Of a DNA stretch of 64,000 nucleotides, positions 18,109 to 27,180 are shown piece after piece; position 1 is the first letter of the stretch, and each line of letters begins with the position of its first letter. The stretch comes from JALXCH01 sp964495805 (GTDB taxonomy: Bacteria > Calditrichota > Calditrichia > RBG-13-44-9), in contig CAZBWV010000066.1 in the NCBI GenBank assembly GCA_964495805.1, forward strand, positions 1 through 64,000, given 5' to 3'. The notes under the pieces were generated by a model. The model saw only the letters and a list, made by a program, of their open reading frames with translations, searched no databases and was not told the DNA's origin. The position numbers were made by a program, and so were the translations under genes.

Positions 18109-19755
18109 TCAGGCAGGTTTCTGCTCGGCTACCCGGGCCTGACGAACCCTGGCGCCTTCGCCTTTCGGCACACCCGATTCATTTAGGAGCACGTAATCCA
18201 TATCCCCATAGCCCTTCACCGTTTGGGCAATTTCCACAAAGGCTTTGCGGGGATTCACCGCCACACCGACCTCCAGGAGAAGTCCGATTTCCCGGACAAT
18301 CTCGTAATCCGGACGGGCGGCCAGTGGCGGCATCACCGTGGGACGAATCCGCTGTACCCGCCCCTGGAAGTTGGTGTAAGTACCTTCCTTCTCATACGGC
18401 GACGCTCCGGCAAGTACCACCTGCGCCCGCTCGCTCACTCCGCTGTGCTGAATATCCTGCACCGCCAGGAAGCTCAACTGCTCCAGGGTGTTCAGGTCTT
18501 TCTCGCCTAAGCTGGCGTAAGGATCGCCCCCCACAAAATAGAGCGCTTTAATCTTCCCATCCTGAATTCTTTTCAGCAGAGTGGTCAAGGTAACCGTCTT
18601 CCCCACCATATCCCGCACGCCCTGAATATTGGGCACTTTTTCGCCTTTGATGGTGAATTTCGGAAAGACGTCGTCCTCCTCTTTGCGATATTTATCGAAC
18701 AGGGCAAACTGGCTGACGCCCAGCCCTTCGCTGAACACTTTTTTCAACAGATAAGCCTCTTCGTTGGTGGCGTAACCGTTCACCACCACGCCAATTTCTT
18801 CTGCGGCAAACTTCTTTAACCCATCCACGACTGCGGTAAATGCTTCCTTCCAGCTAACGCGTTTCAGCTGGTTTCCCTGGCGAACCATGGGATATTCCAG
18901 CCGCTTCATGTGGTCGAAGGTGTGGTAGAGCAACCGACCTTCATCGCACATCCACCACTGGTTCACATCCTGATTGTACACCGGTTTGATGCGGTAGATG
19001 TGATTATCTTCGGCCATGAACTCAATCTGAATGTTGCATCCCAGGGAACAACCAGGACACACGGATTTTACCTTCTGGTAGCGCCAGTTCCGCGGTTTAT
19101 GCAGAAAATCCTTGCTCACCATGGCTCCTACCGGACACAGGTCCACCACGTTCATGGACAATTTGTTGTTCAGGGAAATGCCAGGGAAGGTATCCACTTC
19201 GGATTTCATTCCGCGGTTACGCATTATCAGTTCGTTGGTGCCGGTTACTTCCTGAGTAAAACGGATGCAGCGTGTGCAGTGGATGCAGCGTGTGGCAATG
19301 AGCAGCACATTGGGTCCCAGGTCTTTGCGTTCCGGCACATGTTTTTCGAAATCGAAACGGGAGTAACCGCGACCGTACTTAAAGGTGTAATCCTGCAGAT
19401 AGCATTCGCCGGCCTGGTCGCATTCCGGGCAATCCGTAGGATGGTTGAGTAGCAGAAATTCCAGCACCGCCTCCTGTGCCTCTTTCACTTCCGGATGTTG
19501 GGTGGAGACCACCATGTCGTATCTGCCATCCACTTTGCGCTCTTCCGGCACATTGTTGATGGTGGTCTGGCAGGAAGGAACCAGTTTGGGGAACCCTTCC
19601 ACCTTGACCAGGCACATCCGGCAACTGGCCACCACTTTTAAGGAAGGATGGTAGCAGTAATGGGGAATTTCGATACCCACCCGTTTGGCCGCTTCCAGAA
19701 TGGTAATTCCGGCTTCAACTTCAAATTCATGGTCATCTATTTTTACCAGTGGCAT
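18109..19755 (-). CDS. nuoG: NADH-quinone oxidoreductase subunit G (short form)
   Basis: This is a 548-residue iron-sulfur subunit of the NADH arm. The N-terminal [2Fe-2S] domain has HYCYHPSLKVVASCRMC with a later Cys in LVPSCQT. The His-ligated cluster is in HPTDCPECDQAGEC. A further [4Fe-4S] set is CIHCTRC with CPVGAM. A CPGCSLGC motif with a downstream WWMCDEGR gives the four-Cys site of the extra cluster N7 seen in some bacteria. The molybdopterin-like C-terminal region is short; the protein is well below the roughly 900 residues of the E. coli subunit, but short NuoG forms are common. It lies 108 bases after nuoF. Confidence 0.93.
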   Translation of the reverse strand: MPLVKIDDHEFEVEAGITILEAAKRVGIEIPHYCYHPSLKVVASCRMCLVKVEGFPKLVPSCQTTINNVPEERKVDGRYDMVVSTQHPEVKEAQEAVLEFLLLNHPTDCPECDQAGECYLQDYTFKYGRGYSRFDFEKHVPERKDLGPNVLLIATRCIHCTRCIRFTQEVTGTNELIMRNRGMKSEVDTFPGISLNNKLSMNVVDLCPVGAMVSKDFLHKPRNWRYQKVKSVCPGCSLGCNIQIEFMAEDNHIYRIKPVYNQDVNQWWMCDEGRLLYHTFDHMKRLEYPMVRQGNQLKRVSWKEAFTAVVDGLKKFAAEEIGVVVNGYATNEEAYLLKKVFSEGLGVSQFALFDKYRKEEDDVFPKFTIKGEKVPNIQGVRDMVGKTVTLTTLLKRIQDGKIKALYFVGGDPYASLGEKDLNTLEQLSFLAVQDIQHSGVSERAQVVLAGASPYEKEGTYTNFQGRVQRIRPTVMPPLAARPDYEIVREIGLLLEVGVAVNPRKAFVEIAQTVKGYGDMDYVLLNESGVPKGEGARVRQARVAEQKPA

Positions 19756-19863
19756 CGTGTAAATCCTTCTCCCTTAAGAACCCGTTGAGAATTTATTGAC
19801 ACAACTTCTAATCGAAACTTGAGCATCTTTTCCGCACGGTCTTCGGTACGAAGGCGTCCGATG

Positions 19864-21138
19864 TTACAGATTGCTGTTCAGCGGACAGCCTTTTGCTTCC
19901 ACATGGGCGACGAATTCATCCCGGAATTTCCGCACGAAGGAACGAATGGGCATGGCGGCGGCATCGCCCAACGGACAGATGGTCCGGAAGTTAATGTTAC
20001 GCGCCACCTGATCCAGCAAATCGATATCCTCCATGGTGCCCTGTCCGTGCTCAATTTTGCGGATGATTTTCTCCGCCCAGCTGGTCCCCTCGCGGCAGGG
20101 CGTACATTGCCCGCAGGACTCATGCCGGTAAAAATGGGTGATATTTAACAGCGCGTCCACCATGCAGGTGTCTTCATCCATAACAATCACCCCGGCAGAA
20201 CCCAGCATGCTTCCCGCCTGCGCCACACTTTCGAAATCCATGGCAATGTCAATTTCATCCGCTTTCAATACCGGTACCGAAGACCCGCCGGGAATCACCG
20301 CTTTTAATTTTTTATCGTTCAGAATTCCACCGCCGTATTCGTAAATCAATTCCTTCAAATTGGTGCCCATGGGCAGTTCGTACACGCCCGGATTTTTCAC
20401 ATGGCCGCTGAGGCAGAACAGTTTGGGACCGGGGCTTTTCTCCGGTCCGATGGAGCGGAACCACTTTCCTCCCCGTTCGATGATGGAGGGGACACAGGCC
20501 AGTGTTTCCACATTGTTCACAATGGTGGGACTCTGCCAGGCACCGGCAATAGCCGGAAACGGCGGTTTGATGCGCGGCCAGCCCCGTTTGCCTTCCAGAG
20601 ATTCGATGAGAGCAGTTTCCTCACCACATACGTACGCACCTGCCCCGCGATGCACATACACATCCAGATCGTAACCACTACCCAGAATGTTCTTCCCCAG
20701 AAAACCTTTATCATAAGCCTGCTGGATGGTTTTCTCCAGAATGCGCGCTTCTTTGACAAATTCCCCGCGAATATAAATGTAGGAAGTATTGGCGCGGATG
20801 GCGTAGGAGGCAATCATAATGCCTTCCAGTACCAGGTGGGGATTTCCGGTAATAAGCAAGCGATCCTTAAATGTACCGGGTTCGCTCTCGTCGGCATTGC
20901 ACAACAGATAGTGCGGTTTGTCGTCGTTTTTGGGAACAAATCCCCACTTCACCCCGGCGGGGAATCCCGCACCCCCACGACCACGCAGGTTCGCCTCCTT
21001 CACTTCGGAAATCACCTCATCCGGACTCATCCCTTTCAGCACCTTCCGGAAGGACTGGTAACCGCCATGGTCCAGATAATAATCAATCTCTTGCGATGCA
21101 GGTATGTCAATGTCGCGGGTTAGTATCTTTTCAAACAT
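19864..21138 (-). CDS. nuoF: NADH-quinone oxidoreductase subunit F (NADH- and FMN-binding)
   Basis: This is a 424-residue subunit that oxidises NADH with FMN and passes electrons into the cluster chain. The glycine-rich NADH/FMN site is seen in LRGRGGAGFPAGVKWGF, with the family segments NADESEPGTFKDR and GAGAYVCGEETALIESLEG. The [4Fe-4S] ligands are in ESCGQCTPCREGT with the last Cys in ICPLGDAAA. The length is typical. It lies 22 bases downstream of nuoE and is translated from an ATG at 21138. Confidence 0.95.
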   Translation of the reverse strand: MFEKILTRDIDIPASQEIDYYLDHGGYQSFRKVLKGMSPDEVISEVKEANLRGRGGAGFPAGVKWGFVPKNDDKPHYLLCNADESEPGTFKDRLLITGNPHLVLEGIMIASYAIRANTSYIYIRGEFVKEARILEKTIQQAYDKGFLGKNILGSGYDLDVYVHRGAGAYVCGEETALIESLEGKRGWPRIKPPFPAIAGAWQSPTIVNNVETLACVPSIIERGGKWFRSIGPEKSPGPKLFCLSGHVKNPGVYELPMGTNLKELIYEYGGGILNDKKLKAVIPGGSSVPVLKADEIDIAMDFESVAQAGSMLGSAGVIVMDEDTCMVDALLNITHFYRHESCGQCTPCREGTSWAEKIIRKIEHGQGTMEDIDLLDQVARNINFRTICPLGDAAAMPIRSFVRKFRDEFVAHVEAKGCPLNSNL

Positions 21139-21160
21139 GAACCGTGTCCCTATTCATTTG

Positions 21161-21634
21161 TTACTCTAAAGATTCCAGTATCTTATCGATTGAATCCGGG
21201 GTCACCCCTTCGTAATAATCATCATTAATCTGCACCACCGGTGCGGTACCGCAGGAACCCAGGCATTCCACTTTCATAATGGAAAATTTTCCGTCCGGGG
21301 TTACCTCCCCGTCCTGAATTCCCAGCTTCCGGGTGAGATGCTCGTAAATTTGCCGGGAACCGCGCAGAGCACAGGATAGGGTGGAACATACCTGAATGTG
21401 GTACTTTCCGGTGGGTTTGGTTTTAAACATGGTGTAAAAACTCACCGTATCCAGAATCCGGGTAACCGGAATGTCCATCAGCTCGCTCAAATAGCGCATT
21501 ACTTCGTTGGATATCCAGCCGAATTCCCGTTGCGCCAGATGCAGCGTGGGCAGCAGCGCTCCCTGCCTGTCCGGGTAACGTTTCAGGATGTCGTGGTATT
21601 CTTTCAGTGCTTCGTCGGAAAATTTTACGCTCAT
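21161..21634 (-). CDS. nuoE: NADH-quinone oxidoreductase subunit E ([2Fe-2S])
   Basis: This is a thioredoxin-fold [2Fe-2S] subunit of 157 residues in the NADH arm. The four cluster ligands are visible as CSTLSC and, about 40 residues later, CLGSC. I chose the ATG at 21634 rather than the GTG two codons earlier, because an AAGG ribosome-binding site lies eight bases before the ATG. It sits between nuoD and nuoF. Confidence 0.94.
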   Translation of the reverse strand: MSVKFSDEALKEYHDILKRYPDRQGALLPTLHLAQREFGWISNEVMRYLSELMDIPVTRILDTVSFYTMFKTKPTGKYHIQVCSTLSCALRGSRQIYEHLTRKLGIQDGEVTPDGKFSIMKVECLGSCGTAPVVQINDDYYEGVTPDSIDKILESLE

Positions 21635-21736
21635 TTCCACTGCCTTTGCTTATAAATATTTCCACTCAATGCTTGTTCTCGATTTCTATCGGAATTTTCC
21701 GGGGAACGGGGTTTGGCCGCCCGGAATTCTCCGCTG

Positions 21737-22933
21737 CTACCGGTCTAACTCCCCGGCAATGATATTCAAACTTCCCAGCACCGCCACGGCGTCGCTTACC
21801 AGATTGCCCCGCATCATCACATCGAACGGAGCAAAGTTTACAAATGAAGGTGGTCGGACTCGCAAACGAATTGGTTTATTGGTACCGTCGGAGACCAGAT
21901 AGAAGCCCAATTCGCCATTGGGAACTTCGGTAGCATCGTAAATCTCGCCTACCGGTGTCTCAAAACCGTGGCCAGGCATAATGTTCTTGAAATGGTGAAT
22001 CAACCCTTCGATGGTGTTGTACACCTGTTCCTTCTCCGGCAACCGAATCTTATCATCAAAAATATTCACCGGTCCGTCCGGGAAGTCCCGGATACACTGC
22101 TCCACAATGCGGGCACTCTGAACCATCTCCTCCATCCGCACCAGGTAGCGGGCATACACATCGCCATCATCACACACCGGAATTTCAAAATCCAGGCGGT
22201 CGTAAATCAGATACGGGAAGTTTTTGCGTACATCGTAGTCCACACCCGATCCCCGCAGTACCGGTCCGGTCACGCCCCAGTTGATGGCATCCTCCCGGGA
22301 AAGGTAGCCAATGTGCCGGGTACGATCCACCCAGATGCGATTCCGTGTGAGCAGACCGTGCAATTCTTTGAGCACTTTGGGGAATTTTTTCAGAAAGGTG
22401 TTGACCATCTCCACAAAATCGTGGGGGACATCCCGCGCCAGACCACCGATCCGGGTATAGCTGGTGGTCATGCGGGCACCGGTGGTATGTTCAAAAATAT
22501 CGTACAACCACTCACGCGCCTCAAACCCGTACAGAAAGGCGGTAAATGCACCAATATCCAGTGCATGAGTACCTACCCACACCAGATGGTCAGCAATTCG
22601 GGAAAGCTCGGAGAGAATCACCCGGATGTACTTTGCCCGTTCGGGAATGTCGATGCCCATCAGCCGTTCCACTGCCTGGGCAAAACCGGCATTATTCGCC
22701 AGGGGCGACAGGTAATTCATCCGGTCGGAGAGAGCGATCCATTGATTATAGGTTTTGTATTCCCCCAGCTTTTCGAATCCGGAATGCAGATATCCGATAT
22801 GGGGTTCGGCTTTTACCACCACTTCGCCATCCAGTTCCACCACCAGGCGAAGCGTACCGTGGGTAGCCGGATGCTGGGGACCCATGTTGAGTACCAATCG
22901 GTCTCTTTTCAGCTCTTGAACAGTATCAGGCAT
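21737..22933 (-). CDS. nuoD: NADH-quinone oxidoreductase subunit D (49-kDa quinone-site subunit)
   Basis: This is a 398-residue subunit descended from the hydrogenase large subunit; it forms the quinone pocket together with NuoB. Diagnostic motifs are NMGPQHPATHGTLRLVVELD, GYLHSGFEKLGE and the C-terminal DVMMRGNLVSDAVAVLGSLN. It is separate from nuoC, unlike the nuoCD fusion of enterobacteria. It lies 101 bases downstream of nuoC. Its usual partner gene nuoB is not in this operon. Confidence 0.95.
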   Translation of the reverse strand: MPDTVQELKRDRLVLNMGPQHPATHGTLRLVVELDGEVVVKAEPHIGYLHSGFEKLGEYKTYNQWIALSDRMNYLSPLANNAGFAQAVERLMGIDIPERAKYIRVILSELSRIADHLVWVGTHALDIGAFTAFLYGFEAREWLYDIFEHTTGARMTTSYTRIGGLARDVPHDFVEMVNTFLKKFPKVLKELHGLLTRNRIWVDRTRHIGYLSREDAINWGVTGPVLRGSGVDYDVRKNFPYLIYDRLDFEIPVCDDGDVYARYLVRMEEMVQSARIVEQCIRDFPDGPVNIFDDKIRLPEKEQVYNTIEGLIHHFKNIMPGHGFETPVGEIYDATEVPNGELGFYLVSDGTNKPIRLRVRPPSFVNFAPFDVMMRGNLVSDAVAVLGSLNIIAGELDR

Positions 22934-23034
22934 ATTGGCTCACACCCGTTTTTTCTGTCTTCAACCCATCAGAGCCACGCTCCCGGGAGCGTCGGTTCTG
23001 TTGCACTCTTTATCCGTTCATCCAAATCGTTTCA

Positions 23035-23526
23035 TTACTTCAGGTCCAGAATCACATCGCGCTCGCCACGACCGCGCAGAGGATAATCCTTGCGCAGGGG
23101 GTAACCGTCGAACATGTCCGGAGTAAGAATCCGGCGCAGATCGGGATGACCTAAAAAATGAAATCCGAACATCTCGTATGCTTCCCGTTCCAGCCAGTTG
23201 GCTGCATTCCACAGCGGAACCATGCTGGGTACATCCATATCCTCTTCCGGAACCGCCGTCTTAACCCGGACGCGATGATTGTGCTTGAAGGAATAGAGGT
23301 GATACACCACATCGAACCGGGGCTCCCGTTCCTGCTTCAGAAAATCCACCCCGGTTAAATCGGTAAGGTAATCGAATTGAAGGTTGGTATCTTCTTTTAA
23401 GAATTGCATCAATTCAAATACCTGACTTTTGGGAATGCGAATGGTGAGCATTCCGCGGAATTCTTCAAAAGTTGCTTCGGGAAATTTGCTGGCAACAGCA
23501 TCCTGAATCTGTTTATTCTCAATCAT
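23035..23526 (-). CDS. nuoC: NADH-quinone oxidoreductase subunit C (30-kDa)
   Basis: This is a 163-residue peripheral subunit of the hydrophilic arm of complex I. The family signature is in WLEREAYEMFGFHFLGHPDLRRIL (in part), followed by LRKDYPL. It starts three bases after the nuoA stop codon, so the two are probably coupled. In the common bacterial order nuoB lies between nuoA and nuoC; there is no room for it here. Confidence 0.95.
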   Translation of the reverse strand: MIENKQIQDAVASKFPEATFEEFRGMLTIRIPKSQVFELMQFLKEDTNLQFDYLTDLTGVDFLKQEREPRFDVVYHLYSFKHNHRVRVKTAVPEEDMDVPSMVPLWNAANWLEREAYEMFGFHFLGHPDLRRILTPDMFDGYPLRKDYPLRGRGERDVILDLK

Positions 23527-23529
23527 GTT

Positions 23530-23895
23530 TTACTCCCACTTAAATGCACCGCGCTTCCAGAGGTAAACGTAACCGGCAAAAAGGATTGCAATGAATACAA
23601 TCATTTCCCAGAAAATGAACATCCCGTTAGTGAGAAACTTTTTGTAAACTACCGCCCAGGGATACATGAAAATTACTTCCACATCGAATAGAATGAACAT
23701 CATGGCGGTGATGTAAAACCGGATGGGGAAACGAACCCGGGCATCCATTTGCGGAGGTAAACCGGATTCGTAAACCGTTTGTTTAATGGTATCCTTGACG
23801 CGAGGACTAATCATGTGGCTTAAAATCAGGATGGCAGCAGCGATGACCAGAGCAAGCACCATCAGGATGAGAATCGGCAAATATTGTGATAGCAT
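23530..23895 (-). CDS. nuoA: NADH-quinone oxidoreductase subunit A
   Basis: This is a 121-residue, three-helix membrane subunit and the first gene of the minus-strand nuo operon. The conserved core FRFYITAMMFILFDVEVIFMYPWAV (in part) includes the Asp-x-Glu pair of the family. A 332-base gap separates it from the divergent rmlB gene and presumably contains the operon promoter, though no clear match to a known consensus was found. Confidence 0.94.
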   Translation of the reverse strand: MLSQYLPILILMVLALVIAAAILILSHMISPRVKDTIKQTVYESGLPPQMDARVRFPIRFYITAMMFILFDVEVIFMYPWAVVYKKFLTNGMFIFWEMIVFIAILFAGYVYLWKRGAFKWE

Positions 23896-24227
23896 AGGTC
23901 AGGTACCCGATTGTTTTATCTTTCACTTAGACTAATGTTTGAATTTAAAATATTCTAAACAAAAATCAATAGGAAAATATTTTTTGAACGTATTTGCATG
24001 GGAACATTTGCTTCGGAAGTGATTTGTGAAGTTTCGGATTAATCAAATTTCTCATCCCGGTAAACTTCTTGGCGACAGTTACCTTCGGGATTTTTATCCA
24101 TCCGGACATGCTTCCCGAAAAACCGTCGAAAAAATAGCCAATGCTTGTAAAACGGCAGGCAGACGGTTAAATTCCGCCTATCTGAAAGTCATTTAAACAT
24201 TCTGAACCAGCAAGAAAAGGAGAGACT
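23896..24227. other. Divergent intergenic region between nuoA and rmlB
   Basis: This 332-base AT-rich region must hold promoters for the nuo operon (minus) and rmlB (plus), but I could not fix either one. It contains a terminator-like hairpin in the rmlB direction at 24054-24095, listed separately. No open frame of interest and no tRNA were seen. Confidence 0.5.
24054..24095 (+). terminator. Terminator-like hairpin in the rmlB leader
   Basis: ATCCCG (24054-24059) pairs with CGGGAT (24086-24091), and GTAA/TTAC can extend the stem past a three-base bulge. A run of five T follows at 24091-24095. No plus-strand gene precedes it, so it would act as a leader attenuator or simply as insulation. Confidence 0.35.
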
Positions 24228-25259
24228 ATGAGATCCATTCTGGTTACCGGCGGTGCCGGATTTATCGGAAGCAATTTTGTGCGTTACATGGTGAATAAAT
24301 ACCCCGACTACCGCATGATTGTGCTGGATGCTCTGACCTATGCGGGGAACCGGGAGAACCTGAAAGACCTGGAAGGCCGAATGAATTACCTGTTTTATCA
24401 CGGAAATATCTGCGATCGGGAAGTGGTGGACAATCTGGTGAGCAATGTGGACACAATCATTAATTTTGCCGCAGAAACTCACGTGGACCGCTCCATTTTA
24501 GAAGCAGGCAGCTTTATCCAGACCGATGTGGTGGGCACATTTACCTTATTAGAAGCAGCGCGAAAGTACAACATTAAGCGATACATTCAAATTTCCACCG
24601 ACGAGGTGTACGGTTCCATTGAGCAAGGGTCGTTTACTGAGGAAAGCCCCTTGCAGCCCAACAGCCCTTACTCAGCCAGTAAAGCCAGTGGCGACCTGAT
24701 GGTTCGGGCGTATTACCGTACTTACGGATTACCCACCATTATCACCCGAAGCTCTAACAACTTTGGTCCTTACCAGTATCCGGAAAAACTCATTCCGCTG
24801 TTCATCACCAACGCCATGGACGACCAACCGTTACCCTTGTACGGAGATGGCAAAAACGTGCGGGATTGGTTATACGTGCTGGACAATTGCGAAGCGATTG
24901 ACGTGGTGCTGCATAAAGGGAAAGTTGGCGAGGTGTACAACATTGGTGCTGGCAACGAGATGCAGAATATTCAGATCACCGAAATGATTCTGGAGTTCCT
25001 GGGCAAACCTAAATCGCTCATCCAACCGGTTCCCGACCGACCCGGTCACGACCGACGGTATTCGGTGGACACCAGCAAAATTCGCGCGCTGGGCTGGACA
25101 CCACGCCACGACTTCCGGGAAGCGCTCCGAAAAACCGTAGAGTGGTATCAGGACAACGAATCCTGGTGGCGCACCATCAAGGAAAAACAGGAAGCATTTA
25201 AACAATATTACCAGCAGCAATACCGTACCCTGCAGGAGAAAAATCACAAGAAAGCATAA
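24228..25259 (+). CDS. rmlB: dTDP-glucose 4,6-dehydratase
   Basis: This is a 343-residue extended SDR that converts dTDP-glucose to dTDP-4-keto-6-deoxyglucose, the second step of dTDP-rhamnose synthesis. It has the Rossmann motif GGAGFIGSNFV, the RmlB-specific FAAETHVDRSI, the catalytic STDEVYG (Thr-Asp-Glu) and the YSASKAS Tyr-xxx-Lys pair. SNNFGPYQYPEKLIPL and DWLYVLDNC are also typical. The start has AGGAGA about eight bases upstream. The other rml genes are not adjacent; an RmlD-like reductase is encoded at 491-1390. Confidence 0.93.
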   Translation: MRSILVTGGAGFIGSNFVRYMVNKYPDYRMIVLDALTYAGNRENLKDLEGRMNYLFYHGNICDREVVDNLVSNVDTIINFAAETHVDRSILEAGSFIQTDVVGTFTLLEAARKYNIKRYIQISTDEVYGSIEQGSFTEESPLQPNSPYSASKASGDLMVRAYYRTYGLPTIITRSSNNFGPYQYPEKLIPLFITNAMDDQPLPLYGDGKNVRDWLYVLDNCEAIDVVLHKGKVGEVYNIGAGNEMQNIQITEMILEFLGKPKSLIQPVPDRPGHDRRYSVDTSKIRALGWTPRHDFREALRKTVEWYQDNESWWRTIKEKQEAFKQYYQQQYRTLQEKNHKKA

Positions 25260-25746
25260 AGTGCAGGTACATACGGGGACTCATCACCAGGTCGGTCTCT
25301 CCTTACTGACCAAAGTGTTCAGAATTTCTCTGGAGAAAAAGAAATTGGCCGGATGACAATCAATTGCACAACAGGAGATCACCAAAACCGAAGAATCTGT
25401 AAATTTTCGGGTCGTTTCTATCGCTATTTTCAGATAGACCCGTTACGCCTGTGAAACAATTTCAACCGTTTTCTGTGGAGCGAATTCAGTTAAGAAATAA
25501 GAGATGAAAATTGTTGGGCCCAGCCCAAAGGGCACAGCCCAGAGGGCACAGCCCAAAGGGCACAGCCCACAGGGCAAAGTGCACGGCATTCCTTTCACAA
25601 AAAACGGCATACGGAATCAATCCACATAATCCATCCATCCATTTATGCATTTATATATTTATGCATTTTACACCCCACCCTTCCTTTCCCATCTCGCTCC
25701 ATCTGCAAGCCAGTGATTGAGACCTGGCAGTTTCTCACCCGGCGGA
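25260..25746. other. Intergenic region with several simple repeats
   Basis: This 487-base region between rmlB and the convergent nucleoside phosphorylase gene has no credible gene. It contains the 14-base palindromic repeat array at 25521-25576. Further on are an ATCC triplication near 25630-25641 and two copies of TTTATGCATTT near 25643-25667. Confidence 0.55.
25521..25576. repeat. Four tandem 14-base palindromic repeats
   Basis: Four head-to-tail copies of CAGCCCAAAGGGCA start at 25521, 25535, 25549 and 25563, with single-base changes only in the central three bases (AAA, AGA, AAA, ACA). Every copy is an inverted repeat, GCCC-NNN-GGGC. A partial GGGCCC precedes the array. There are no spacers between copies, so this is not a CRISPR array. 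Confidence 0.85.
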
Positions 25747-27054
25747 TCACTTAGCCATCCGTTTCAGAATCAGTGCCGGTAATTGGGAAGGAGCCTGACC
25801 AATGGTAATTGCTGCACGAAGTTTTGCCTCCGCCTCTTCAAGAGACGATTCCTGATTGGTATGAATTTCCGCTAATGGTTCTCCCTTTTCCACCCTATCC
25901 CCTAATTTCTTAAACAGGACAATTCCAGCCTGAGGGTCCACGGCATCTTCGGCGCGCTGGCGCCCCGCACCAATGACCACACCAACCATTCCCACCGCTC
26001 TGGTATCGTATGCACGTATTACACCGGATGTGTTGGCAATTACCGTCTTCCGATGCCGTGCAACGGGGTATTTTTCCGGATGTTCGATCACGCTCACATC
26101 CCCACCCTGATAGCGAACCATTTCCAGCAGTTTCTGAAAAGCGCTGCCATCCCGCAGAGCCGTCTGGCACATCCGGTATGCTTCTTTAAAATCTTTTGCT
26201 TTGCCTCCCAGCACCACCATCTCGGCCGTCAGCGTAAGGGTTACCTGCAGCAAATCGTCCGGACACTTTCCGTGGAAGCAATCGATGCACTCGGCAATTT
26301 CCAGCCAGTTGCCCACCTTTTGCCCCAATGGTTGCTCCATGGAGGTAAGGTAAGCCACCGTGCGCTTGCCAAACGCTTCACCGACTTTAATCAGATACTG
26401 AGCCAGTTGTTCGGCCTTCTCCACTTTTTGCATAAAGGCACCATTTCCGTACTTCACATCCAGCACCAGAGCATCGATTCCTTCGGCAATCTTTTTACTC
26501 ATGATGCTGGCGGTAATCAGGGGAATGGATTCCACTGTGGCGGTGACATCCCGCAAAGCGTAAATCCGTTTGTCTGCCGGTACAATGCGATCGGTTTGCC
26601 CCAGCATAGCCACACCAATTTCCGCCAGCTGTTTTTTGAACCGATCCACCGAACCAAACACCTGAAATCCGGGAATGGATTCCAGTTTATCCAGGGTACC
26701 GCCAGTGTGTCCCAGGCCCCGCCCGGAAATCATGGGAACCGGTACTCCCAGACTGGCTGCCAGTGGTGCCAGCACAATGGAAACCTTGTCCCCCACCCCA
26801 CCGGTGCTGTGTTTGTCCACCTTCCGTCCGGGAATATCGGAAAGGTCGATGATTTCGCCGGAGTGGATATAGCTTTCAGTCAGAGCAAATATTTCCTCAT
26901 CACTCATTCCCCGCAAATAAATAGCCATCAGCAGGGCTGTGACCTGATAGTCCTGAATATTTCCCTTCAAAAACTCTTCAATAAAAAAGCGAATTTCCTC
27001 CCGGGTAAGTTCTTTTCCGTCTCGTTTTTTGGCAATGATTTCGTAGGCTGTCAT
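25747..27054 (-). CDS. Pyrimidine-nucleoside / thymidine phosphorylase
   Basis: This is a 435-residue enzyme that splits thymidine or other pyrimidine nucleosides with phosphate into base and (deoxy)ribose 1-phosphate. It has the signatures MTAYEIIAKKRDGKELT, DKHSTGGVGDKVSIVLAPLA, SGRGLGHTGGTLDKLE and LVLDVKYGNGAFM of the DeoA/Pdp family, and a complete C-terminal domain. The ATG at 27054 is supported by the family N-terminus and by GGAAAGGATC upstream; the longer frame lacks similarity. The phosphohexomutase gene upstream and deoC nearby suggest a deoxyribose catabolic set. DeoA and Pdp cannot be told apart by eye. Confidence 0.92.
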   Translation of the reverse strand: MTAYEIIAKKRDGKELTREEIRFFIEEFLKGNIQDYQVTALLMAIYLRGMSDEEIFALTESYIHSGEIIDLSDIPGRKVDKHSTGGVGDKVSIVLAPLAASLGVPVPMISGRGLGHTGGTLDKLESIPGFQVFGSVDRFKKQLAEIGVAMLGQTDRIVPADKRIYALRDVTATVESIPLITASIMSKKIAEGIDALVLDVKYGNGAFMQKVEKAEQLAQYLIKVGEAFGKRTVAYLTSMEQPLGQKVGNWLEIAECIDCFHGKCPDDLLQVTLTLTAEMVVLGGKAKDFKEAYRMCQTALRDGSAFQKLLEMVRYQGGDVSVIEHPEKYPVARHRKTVIANTSGVIRAYDTRAVGMVGVVIGAGRQRAEDAVDPQAGIVLFKKLGDRVEKGEPLAEIHTNQESSLEEAEAKLRAAITIGQAPSQLPALILKRMAK

Positions 27055-27116
27055 ACTTGATCCTTTCCACCACAGTTGGTTATCGATTCCTATTGATTCG
27101 TTTGACCTCTCCGTAT

Positions 27117-27157
27117 AAAAAGAAAAAACGCCTTCGGTATTCTTCACACGAAGGCGT
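27117..27157 (-). terminator. Intrinsic terminator after the phosphohexomutase gene
   Basis: In the minus direction a perfect nine-base stem, ACGCCTTCG (27157-27149) with CGAAGGCGT (27136-27128), has a 12-base loop and is followed by TTTTTTCTTTTT. It lies 23 bases past the stop codon of the phosphohexomutase gene and upstream of the nucleoside phosphorylase start, so the two are probably at least partly separate transcription units. Confidence 0.9.
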
Positions 27158-27180
27158 ACCAACCGGTTATGGTCAATTAA

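Noticed and set aside
18109..19755. NuoG as a truncated pseudogene
   Set aside because: All cluster-binding Cys sets are present, and short NuoG forms are common in bacteria.
25521..25576. Possible CRISPR array
   Set aside because: The units are directly adjacent with no unique spacers and no cas genes are in the window.
25511..25720. 69-codon frame across the palindromic repeats
   Set aside because: Translation of simple repeats with no start signal.
26053..27060. 335-codon open frame opposite the nucleoside phosphorylase gene
   Set aside because: Antisense shadow; the composition mirrors the real gene and no domain is visible.
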